From a candidate division TA06 bacterium DG_78 (GTDB lineage Bacteria; Hydrothermota; Tepidihabitantia; SM23-42), in assembly GCA_001303225.1 (NCBI GenBank), contig LJNI01000054.1, positions 1-22,715 of the forward strand: a DNA stretch of 22,715 nucleotides, written 5' to 3'. Below, one piece after another: positions 7,940-14,222 of the stretch. Position 1 is the first letter of the stretch. Each line of letters opens with the position of its first letter. Position numbers and translations under genes: made by a program. The notes beneath the pieces are model-generated. The model saw only the letters and a list, made by a program, of their open reading frames with translations. It ran no database searches and was not told where the DNA came from.

Positions 7940-8032
7940 AGTATAATGTAAGGAAAAGAAAATGTCAACCGCTGGAAACGGCGTTCCGCTCAGGGATGGA
8001 CATATTTATGTATTTAAGTCAAGACCTGACCC
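7940..8032 (-). repeat. Dispersed promoter-carrying repeat, full copy D
   Basis: The promoter is TTGACA (7968-7963), 17-nt spacer TTTTCTTTTCCTTACAT and TATACT (7945-7940). Beyond it lie a decayed hairpin (7985-8000), TAAATACATAAATATG and a GGGGTCAGGTCTTGA end (~8032). It covers most of the gap between the stop of the 8069 methyltransferase gene and the OmpA-family gene, which it drives. Confidence 0.8.
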
Positions 8033-8068
8033 CACATGCCATTAAGAATTTAAGTATCGCCCAAGTTT

Positions 8069-8836
8069 TCAAGCGTTTTTCGTCTTCCTTGCATAAATTA
8101 TCCCATTCGTTGAAGACGCTCTCTTTGTTTCTTTAACTTCAAAACCCGAATCTTCAAAATATCTCACCAGATCTTCAAGCTTAAGGTGATGTCCTGTTTT
8201 AGCCATACCTTTGATATAGTAGCTCATCGACTCATCGAAAAATTCCTTCAAATCATGAATATTCGGGCGCTCTTCAAAGAGCACATCTCGAAATTCTTTG
8301 TCTGATTTCCTCGTTAGCTTTACTAAATACCGAACTATCTGGTCAACCCTCCTTTTCAATATCTTTTGGTCGTAGACTATCATCTCGTCTTCTAAAAATA
8401 CTTTTCCCTCATTTTTTAAATAACCATGCATTATCTCAATTGCACGCTTTTTATAATTCCCATTTGTTGTACAGTGGAGCGAATCAATGGTTACGATTAT
8501 GTCCACCTTTTCTGCGATGTTCGGCTTATGGAAAGTTCCCCTCACAAATTCGATATTATCGACACCAGCTTTTGCTGCTTTCTCTTTAGCGATTCTCAGC
8601 ATCTCTTTAGAGATGTCAACTGCTATAATCTTTTTTACTTTAGGCGCAAGTAATAATGAGACCGCCCCAGTCCCAGCACCAATTTCCATGATGACATCGG
8701 TCTTCTTGGGGTTCATCAAATCTATTATGCACTCGACTAATTCATAATATCTGTTTCTGTGCTTCTCAACTTCCTCGTTGTAGCTTTTGGCTTCCTTATC
8801 CCAATACTTGCCCCCTTCTTCCTCGCTCAATCCCAT
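8069..8836 (-). CDS. Class I SAM-dependent methyltransferase
   Basis: A 255-residue methyltransferase. Motif I is VIMEIGAGTG, motif II IIAVDIS, and motif IV region VDIIVTIDSLHC; YLKNEGKVFLED follows. I chose the ATG at 8836 because AAGGGGG lies 6 nt upstream of it. Earlier in-frame ATGs at 8842 and 8863 (adding 2 or 9 residues) have no properly spaced ribosome site. It is a single-gene unit with its own repeat-type promoter at 8914-8942. The substrate is unknown; it is not closely similar in sequence to the methyltransferase at 5474. Confidence 0.85.
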   Translation of the reverse strand: MGLSEEEGGKYWDKEAKSYNEEVEKHRNRYYELVECIIDLMNPKKTDVIMEIGAGTGAVSLLLAPKVKKIIAVDISKEMLRIAKEKAAKAGVDNIEFVRGTFHKPNIAEKVDIIVTIDSLHCTTNGNYKKRAIEIMHGYLKNEGKVFLEDEMIVYDQKILKRRVDQIVRYLVKLTRKSDKEFRDVLFEERPNIHDLKEFFDESMSYYIKGMAKTGHHLKLEDLVRYFEDSGFEVKETKRASSTNGIIYARKTKNA

Positions 8837-8913
8837 ATTCATCCCCCTTTTTTGCTTATTCATCTACATCTTACATATGTAGCCCACAACAGTACTTTTG
8901 ATAAAATCAAACG

Positions 8914-8980
8914 AGTATAATGTAAGGAAAAGAAAATGTCAACTGCAGTAACGGCGTTCCGCTCCGAAATCGGACATTGC
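8914..8980 (-). repeat. Dispersed promoter-carrying repeat, partial copy E
   Basis: Promoter TTGACA (8942-8937), 17-nt spacer TTTTCTTTTCCTTACAT, TATACT (8919-8914); identical to copy D from -35 through -10. Upstream, GGAACGCCGTTACTGC and an altered hairpin (8958-8974) are kept; the GGGGTCAGG end is gone. Confidence 0.75.
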
Positions 8981-9023
8981 TTACAGTCAAAAAATAAAGC
9001 GGTTTGAACAGTCGTATGGCAAA

Positions 9024-9488
9024 TTAGAAGTAAAATCGTGCGCCGATGCCTCCTTCAAAATCGAATCCGGTTTCTGGTACGACATCAACAACAGGATAGA
9101 GTTCGAAGAAAAATCCGAATTGTACTACAAAATATTCAATGCCGCCACCGATACGGACACCGAGATGGAAATCAGTATCGCCTTCGCTCTCCTTGAATCG
9201 AAACCTGCCACCGATTCCCAGGTAAGGAACAACGTCTTTATTTGGTGTACCGTCGTCACGTTTTATGGCACCGGGAAAGAGAAATTGATGATCACCAGTA
9301 ATGTGTAATCCTTTATCGCCAATGATTGACCACCCTGCATGTACTGCAATTGCCGAGTGACGCGCAAGGATTAATTTTCCTGATAATCCTGTCGGACTTC
9401 CGAGAATGACACCGATACCATAATTATAGTTTTGACCTAAGAGAATAGCTGGTATGATGAGCACTACAAATATAAAAAGTTTTTTCAT
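9024..9488 (-). CDS. Small outer-membrane beta-barrel protein
   Basis: A 154-residue exported protein. The signal peptide MKKLFIFVVLIIPAILLG is followed by alternating hydrophobic/polar strands rich in Gly and aromatics (PYLGIGGRFRFKES, GVRIGGGIEYFVVQFGFFFE). It ends GARFYF, the terminal Phe typical of outer-membrane barrels. Its size suits an eight-stranded barrel. I start it at 9488, because AGGAGAGG lies just upstream and the promoter (9517-9544) lies inside the 24-codon extension that a longer reading would need. Function unknown. Confidence 0.8.
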   Translation of the reverse strand: MKKLFIFVVLIIPAILLGQNYNYGIGVILGSPTGLSGKLILARHSAIAVHAGWSIIGDKGLHITGDHQFLFPGAIKRDDGTPNKDVVPYLGIGGRFRFKESEGDTDFHLGVRIGGGIEYFVVQFGFFFELYPVVDVVPETGFDFEGGIGARFYF

Positions 9489-9516
9489 ATCCTCTCCTCT
9501 GTTATGTTTTTTGTAA

Positions 9517-9544
9517 AGTATAACTGTGATATAATGTGTGTCAA
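9517..9544 (-). promoter_or_regulatory. Sigma70 promoter of the outer-membrane barrel gene
   Basis: Minus strand TTGACA (9544-9539), 16-nt spacer CACATTATATCACAGT, TATACT (9522-9517). Hexamers match the other promoters but the spacer does not, so this one is not a copy of the repeat. Confidence 0.8.
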
Positions 9545-9587
9545 GCTGTGGTTCCATCAAGAAAATAGCGAGAAAGTAATAATTGAC

Positions 9588-9712
9588 GAATCCTTTCTGA
9601 CAATTATAATTGTCAGATTGATGTCAATGATTTTGAAAGGATGATTCCCCGCATTTCACAGAAACGCGGGATCCTAAAATTTGCAGCTAAATCATAGATT
9701 TAGACAAATTTT
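9588..9712. repeat. Cluster of three palindromes in a divergent intergenic spacer
   Basis: (1) CTGACAATTATAATTGTCAG at 9597-9616 is a perfect 20-nt palindrome, flanked by GAATCCTTTC (9588-9597) and GAAAGGATgATTC (9634-9646). (2) CCCGCATTTC-ACA-GAAACGCGGG (9648-9670) is a 10-bp stem with one mismatch (a G-U on the minus strand), of REP type. (3) AAAATTTG (9676-9683) pairs with CAAATTTT (9705-9712) around CTAAATC-ATA-GATTTAG (9687-9703). None has a T-run, so they do not look like simple terminators. Confidence 0.75.
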
Positions 9713-9738
9713 GGAACGATGATTAAAACAGCTGATGC

Positions 9739-9767
9739 TTGATTTCCACTCAGATATACGATATAAT
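9739..9767 (+). promoter_or_regulatory. Sigma70 promoter of the broken methyltransferase gene
   Basis: TTGATT (9739-9744), 17 nt, TATAAT (9762-9767). The ATG at 9779 is 11 nt after the -10 box, so the leader would be only ~5 nt and has no ribosome site. Confidence 0.7.
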
Positions 9768-9778
9768 AAATTACATTC

Positions 9779-10491
9779 ATGAAGCAATCTTGGTATTATG
9801 AAGTTATTGCGCCGTACTATGATACGCTGGTGCCGAGAGATATCAAGGGCATTTGCAGTTCAGTTGAGCATATTGTAAAAAGACATAATCAGAAAAAAGG
9901 ATTGAACTTGCAAAAAGAGGCTATAAGATGCGTGGGCTGGATATTTGCGATGAAATGCTTCAAGTAGCCAGAAAAAATTCCAAGAAAAAGTATCTCAAAA
10001 TCAAGTTTATTCGGGGAGATATACGAAATTTTAAATTAAAAAGAAAGGCACAGGTCATATGGGCAAGGGGAAGTATTGGTGATATGCTTACGTTGACTGA
10101 TGTCAAAAGAGCCCTTAAAAATATTAAGAATAATTTATTAAAAAATGGCATATTTATCTTTGATGTACGTGATTATTTGTATCATCTTAAACTACTTAAA
10201 AAAAGAAATCGTGAAACGAGAGTTTTCAAAAAAAGAAACAAAAATTTAACATTTAGTTTTGTCCAAGATCTTAATAAAAAGACGAGAGTCGCGACGGTCA
10301 AAACCGAGGTTACTGTTAAGAGCCCTCAAAGTCTTGTAAGATTCAAGATCAATCATGCATTAAAGCACTATACAAAAAAAGAATTAGCAAAATTGCTTCA
10401 TGCAGCAGGATTTGACATTCTTGAAATTATGCCAGGTTACGAATTAGCAAAGGAGAATAAACCGAGGATTCTTGTTATCGCGAAGCGATAA
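9779..10491 (+). pseudogene. Class I SAM methyltransferase gene broken by loss of motif I
   Basis: Two frames together make one methyltransferase. The first frame (9779-9900) encodes a typical N terminus, MKQSWYYEVIAPYYDTLV, up to HNQKKG. From 9901 a different frame reads IELAKRGYKMRGLDICDEML and continues to 10491 with FIRGDIRNFKL, WARGSIGDML and NGIFIFDVRDYL. Between these, intact relatives have the glycine-rich SAM-binding motif I (of the ILDVACGTG type) and a few residues. Here it is absent, so roughly a dozen codons plus one or two bases were deleted at 9900/9901. Neither part alone can bind SAM. An assembly error is possible but would have to remove exactly this motif. The intact promoter suggests recent decay. 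Confidence 0.8.
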
Positions 10492-10599
10492 TGATTACGC
10501 AGATGCTGAGAAAAGGACAATCATAGGGTAGCCTCGCATTCGCTCGGGACACTGGATTTATAGCATAAATCAGAGAATTAGTAAAAATTCGTGGAGGCG

Positions 10600-11139
10600 A
10601 TGGTGAAGAGTATAATACTTATTATCATTTGGGCAGGAGTGATTTTTGGGTGGCTCGTGCCGCACTGGCTCATTCCAGTAATTAAAAAGAAATTTGTCTG
10701 TGAAGTTTCCGAAGGGGTCGGTATGGCGATTTTCATTACGCTCATCACTGTGGGCTGGTTATGGATTGGACAGCAAATAAAGTGGCTGACATATGTGGGT
10801 CTTGCCCTGTATATTCCTGCTGCGCTGTTTGTCATTCCCTCTTTTATTTATCTTAAACATAAAGGAACACCAAGAGGTGGTTGGGAAGATACGACACAGT
10901 TAGTTGATATTGGTGTGTACAGAATCACCCGTCATCCTATGTATTTTGGCACCGCGCTTTGGACGCTCGGCGTGATACTTGTCCAACAAGCGATCATCTC
11001 AATAATTCTAGGAATCATCGCCATTATTCTTTTTTTCATGGCATCAAAAGGAGAGGATAAAAAACTCATCGCCAAGTTCGGTGATGAATATAAAGAATAC
11101 ATGAAAAAGGTTCCGCTCTGGCCGTTCTCGAAGGGATGA
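10600..11139 (+). CDS. ICMT/PEMT-family membrane methyltransferase
   Basis: A 179-residue integral membrane protein with hydrophobic spans near 3-22, 40-57, 63-82 and 117-145. The signature GVYRITRHPMYFGTALWTLG, then EDKKLIAKFGDEYKEYMKKVP, is the isoprenylcysteine/phospholipid methyltransferase SAM site (RHPMY and FG.EY). It is the second such enzyme in the window and not obviously a recent duplicate of the one at 6311. GGAGG (10593-10597) is only 2 nt from the ATG at 10600; the GTG at 10603 (5 nt away) is an alternative start. Substrate unknown. Confidence 0.8.
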   Translation: MVKSIILIIIWAGVIFGWLVPHWLIPVIKKKFVCEVSEGVGMAIFITLITVGWLWIGQQIKWLTYVGLALYIPAALFVIPSFIYLKHKGTPRGGWEDTTQLVDIGVYRITRHPMYFGTALWTLGVILVQQAIISIILGIIAIILFFMASKGEDKKLIAKFGDEYKEYMKKVPLWPFSKG

Positions 11140-11245
11140 GAGAGGGCATATTTTCCCATCCTGATTCATCTGATATTATCTGTGCAGTAGGTGGTGATGC
11201 GCCGTCACTTCATCTCTCGCAATGATAAATAGATTCAGGAGTTGA

Positions 11246-11273
11246 TTGACTTATGCTACATTCTGATTATAAT
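11246..11273 (+). promoter_or_regulatory. Sigma70 promoter of the P-loop kinase gene
   Basis: TTGACT (11246-11251), 16 nt, TATAAT (11268-11273). The ATG at 11284 follows by 10 nt, leaving a ~4-nt leader and no ribosome site: a near-leaderless mRNA. Confidence 0.8.
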
Positions 11274-11283
11274 GCAGTAAATT

Positions 11284-12771
11284 ATGATTGAAAACGATAG
11301 AAAGGGCATTGAGGATTTACACAAATTGAATGTGTGGCGTCGGTATCAATCGACACTCGCATTTATTCTGTATGCGGTAACAAAAAAATTATTCCCTACG
11401 AGCAGGCTCAGAATTGACCACTCGATAGGTTCAGGACTCTATTGTGTGTTGGGCAGAAAACTGACCCGAAATGATTTGAAAAAAATCGATGTAGAAATGA
11501 AAAAATTAATAGAAGAAAACATCCCAATTCAGAAGGCAGTGCGCTCGAAGTCAGAGGCGATACATTTATTCAAGTGTTTTGATCTCGACGATAAGATTAT
11601 GCTCCTTAAAAACATACAGGTAAAAAACATAATGCTCTATACACTCCTCGATTTCTATAATATCTATGCAGTACCGCCGTTTGCATCGACTGGCAAGGCA
11701 CCGCTCTTTTACCTTGAAAATTTTCCACCAGGGTTTGTTCTTGTGTGTCCTACATGGCATGATTTGTCGAGACTCCCCACATTTATTCCTCAACCTCGTC
11801 TCGCAAAAATCTTTAATGAATATGGTGAATGGGTGAGGATTCTCGGTATTAGTGATGTCGGTGAATTGAATTATGCAATAAAACATGGAGGTGGTCCTGA
11901 AATCGTGAAGGTGAGCGAGGCACTCCATGAGAAGAAGATTGTGTATATTGCTGACCGTATCACCAGGGAACGCAAGAAACTCGTACTCATTGCTGGTCCG
12001 AGTAGTGCTGGTAAGACTACGTTTACAAAGAGATTAGCAATTCAACTATTGGTGAATGGTCTCAGTCCACTCGTAATCTCTGTGGATAGCTATTTTTTAC
12101 CACACAGTAAAACACCGACAGATAAGTACGGAAGACTCGATTTTGAGTCGATTAAGGCAGTTGATATTCGTCTGTTGAACAGAGACCTGCTCAAAATTAT
12201 TAACGGTAAAAAAGTTGTTGTACCGAAGTTCAATTTTTTGACCGGCAGAAGAAACAAGGGTAATACAGTATTTTTACCTGAAGATGGCGTCGTATTACTC
12301 GAAGGAATACATGGCTTAAATGAAAAATTGACCTACAAGATCCCAAAGTTTCTTAAATTTAAGATTTATATCAGTGCTCTGACTCAGCTCAACATTGATG
12401 ACCACAATCGGATTTCTACAACTGACACACGAATGATGAGGCGTATTGTTCGCGATACGCACTTTCGTGGCTACAAGGTGCAGGGCGTTCTCAACCAGTG
12501 GAGTAGCGTGCGAGTTGGAGAGGAACGTAATATTTATCCTTTCCAGAATGAAGCAGATGAGATGTTCAATTCAGCACTCGTTTATGAACCATCGGTGCTG
12601 AAGAAATTTTGTGAACCTCTTCTCAAGCGGGTAAAAGAAAAAAATAGCGAGTTTGAAGAAGCACAGCGACTGCTCGATTTTTTTGAATTGTTTTATGAAC
12701 TCGATAAGCGGGATGTTCCATCGAATTCTATTTTGAGGGAATTTATTGGTAGTAGTTCGTTCGTCTATTGA
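11284..12771 (+). CDS. Uridine-kinase-like nucleoside kinase with ThrRS-like N-terminal part
   Basis: A 495-residue protein. Residues ~230-430 are a phosphoribulokinase/uridine kinase domain: Walker A GPSSAGKTTF (238-247), VDSYFLP, YGRLDFES, VVLLEGIHGLN, and RIVRDTHFRG. The N-terminal ~220 residues match the layout of the larger 'nucleoside kinase' family, in which the kinase follows the TGS and second additional (tRNA_SAD) domains of threonyl-tRNA synthetase. Usual members are ~550 residues; here the TGS part appears to be missing, and the protein begins close to the SAD-like part (YAVTKKLFPTSRLRIDHSIG). It probably phosphorylates a nucleoside, most likely uridine or cytidine, but activity is inferred. 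It is transcribed alone from a near-leaderless promoter. Confidence 0.85.
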   Translation: MIENDRKGIEDLHKLNVWRRYQSTLAFILYAVTKKLFPTSRLRIDHSIGSGLYCVLGRKLTRNDLKKIDVEMKKLIEENIPIQKAVRSKSEAIHLFKCFDLDDKIMLLKNIQVKNIMLYTLLDFYNIYAVPPFASTGKAPLFYLENFPPGFVLVCPTWHDLSRLPTFIPQPRLAKIFNEYGEWVRILGISDVGELNYAIKHGGGPEIVKVSEALHEKKIVYIADRITRERKKLVLIAGPSSAGKTTFTKRLAIQLLVNGLSPLVISVDSYFLPHSKTPTDKYGRLDFESIKAVDIRLLNRDLLKIINGKKVVVPKFNFLTGRRNKGNTVFLPEDGVVLLEGIHGLNEKLTYKIPKFLKFKIYISALTQLNIDDHNRISTTDTRMMRRIVRDTHFRGYKVQGVLNQWSSVRVGEERNIYPFQNEADEMFNSALVYEPSVLKKFCEPLLKRVKEKNSEFEEAQRLLDFFELFYELDKRDVPSNSILREFIGSSSFVY

Positions 12772-12822
12772 AGATGATTACGGTGATGGGAAAAAGATGA
12801 TTACAGTGATAAATAAAAGATG
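12772..12822 (+). repeat. 23-bp tandem repeat, 2.2 copies
   Basis: AGATGATTACGGTGATGGG followed by four A (12772-12794) recurs as AGATGATTACAGTGATAAAT plus AAA (12795-12817), then AGATG again at 12818. It starts right at the kinase stop codon. Confidence 0.75.
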
Positions 12823-12834
12823 CAGTCAGTGTTA

Positions 12835-12862
12835 TTGACAGACGAATATTTTTAGGTAGTAT
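12835..12862 (+). promoter_or_regulatory. Probable promoter of the CsgG-like/barrel gene
   Basis: TTGACA (12835-12840), 16 nt, TAGTAT (12857-12862; 4 of 6 matches). The leader of ~25 nt carries AGGAGGAG before the ATG at 12893. Confidence 0.6.
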
Positions 12863-12892
12863 TGTGTAAGTAAATAAACTAGAGGAGGAGAA

Positions 12893-13921
12893 ATGAAAAA
12901 ACTGTGGATAAAATTGCTGGCGATTGGTTTACTATGTTTGATACCAGCTTTCATGAATGCAAAAAAGATTGGCGTGCTCCATTTTAAGGCGACTGGTGTT
13001 TCGTCCACGACTGCACAGGTAGTCACAGACTTGCTCAGTAGCGAACTCGTCAATTATGGCTACACGGTATCGAACCCTGATGCTATGGATGCAGCAGTAG
13101 GTGAGGTTATCAAGTGTTATGAACCAGTCTGCGCAGCTGAGGCAGGATTTAAAGCAAAGGTCGAACAGGTTGTGTATGGTTCAGTCTCAAAATTAGGCGA
13201 AAAACACATTGTCCAGGCATCGGTCGTGAACGTCTCGACACAGGAAGTTATTTGGTCAGGAAGCCTCTCAGCAGCCACAGCTGAAGACCTTGATATGGTT
13301 GCTCAACGGCTCGTTAAATCGATTGCCGAAGGCAAAAAGACAGGAGAGACAGTTGAGGTGGGTGCGGTTACTGAAGAGGAAGAAGAAGAACCAATGCGGA
13401 GAAGGGTATTCTACACGACCGGTATCAAGGCAGGTGCACTTCAACCATTAGGAGGTTATGGAGAGTCTGGCACGATGTTCCATTTCGGTGCACTTTTCTG
13501 GTATGAAACTCCAAATCTCGTGGTAGAACTCGGTTTATACAGCGCTTTTTCTGGTAATCTTGGAGACATTGAAGGTACTGCAAACGAATTTGTTGCACCT
13601 GAACTTTCATTACTCTATATGTTCAGTAGACAAGACATATCACCATATATTGGTGGTGGTATAGGCTTTGGAATCCTTTCTCTTAATCCTGAAACTGGAT
13701 TCGATCCAGAAGCTGCTTATGGTATTGCTCTAAATGGCGGCGGTGGTCTGGTTTTCTTCAGAACGTATGACATCAGAGTACTCCTCGATGTGAGGTATCG
13801 TGTCAATTTGTGCCAGGTCGAGAATTTTGATGGTCCTCACCATGGCATTATGCTCTCGGTTGGCTTTACCTACCGTCCAAAATTCAGATTCTGTGGCGGA
13901 TGTGGTGGAGGGTGCTTATAG
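12893..13921 (+). CDS. Exported CsgG/TolB-like plus outer-membrane beta-barrel protein
   Basis: A 342-residue protein with a signal peptide (1-23, ending FMNA). Residues ~24-150 resemble the CsgG/TolB N-terminal alpha/beta fold: KKIGVLHFKATG, then a Cys pair (KCYEPVC), VEQVVYGSVSKLGEKHIVQA, and VSTQEVIWSGS. An acidic linker (EEEEEE) leads to residues ~172-330, a strand-rich Gly/aromatic region of outer-membrane barrel type (ISPYIGGGIGFGI, LNGGGGLVFF, IMLSVGFTYRPK). The end is odd: FCGGCGGGCL, three Cys spaced by glycines, where barrels usually end in Phe/Tyr. It has AGGAGGAG at the start and its own promoter. Function unknown; assembly at the outer membrane is inferred. Confidence 0.8.
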   Translation: MKKLWIKLLAIGLLCLIPAFMNAKKIGVLHFKATGVSSTTAQVVTDLLSSELVNYGYTVSNPDAMDAAVGEVIKCYEPVCAAEAGFKAKVEQVVYGSVSKLGEKHIVQASVVNVSTQEVIWSGSLSAATAEDLDMVAQRLVKSIAEGKKTGETVEVGAVTEEEEEEPMRRRVFYTTGIKAGALQPLGGYGESGTMFHFGALFWYETPNLVVELGLYSAFSGNLGDIEGTANEFVAPELSLLYMFSRQDISPYIGGGIGFGILSLNPETGFDPEAAYGIALNGGGGLVFFRTYDIRVLLDVRYRVNLCQVENFDGPHHGIMLSVGFTYRPKFRFCGGCGGGCL

Positions 13922-14222
13922 GGAATAATCATCCCCTAAAATTCGAAATCCGAATACTAAATTCTAAACAAATCCGAAATTATAAATTCCCCCTCGGTGC
14001 CGAGTCACCTCGGGACGAGGCGAAATGTGATGCGCTGAACACAATACGCTAAACGCTGGATGCTTAATGCATAACGCTTTCATAAAATATTTCACGTAGG
14101 GCGTATAGCGTGAAGCGTCAAGCACTTTTCAAACGCATTTTGTATTGACTTCGCGAAAAAACTGGATATACTACCTCCATATACTCTTTCAATTTATCCA
14201 ACCAATTTAAAGTGGAGGAAAA
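13922..14222. other. 301-bp intergenic region with degenerate word repeats, two small hairpins and the TCA operon promoter
   Basis: 13936-13990 is built of short related words (AATTCGAAATCCGAA, TAAATTCTAAACAAATCC). At 13993-14004 CTCGG-TG-CCGAG and at 14008-14020 CCTCG-GGA-CGAGG are small perfect hairpins without T-runs. 14040-14135 is a different word family around ACGCT/AGCGT on both strands. The operon promoter follows. No protein gene is seen. Confidence 0.65.
14145..14172 (+). promoter_or_regulatory. Promoter of the TCA-cycle operon
   Basis: TTGACT (14145-14150), 16 nt, TATACT (14167-14172), start expected near 14179. The ~44-nt leader ends with GGAGG (14214-14218) before the ATG at 14223. 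Confidence 0.8.

Noticed and set aside
1..9488. Integron cassette array with attC sites
   Set aside because: The shared repeat lacks matching RYYYAAC/GTTRRRY core pairs and no tyrosine integrase is in the window.
9489..9560. 24-residue N-terminal extension of the outer-membrane barrel protein
   Set aside because: The promoter lies within it, and the inner ATG has both a ribosome site and a signal peptide.
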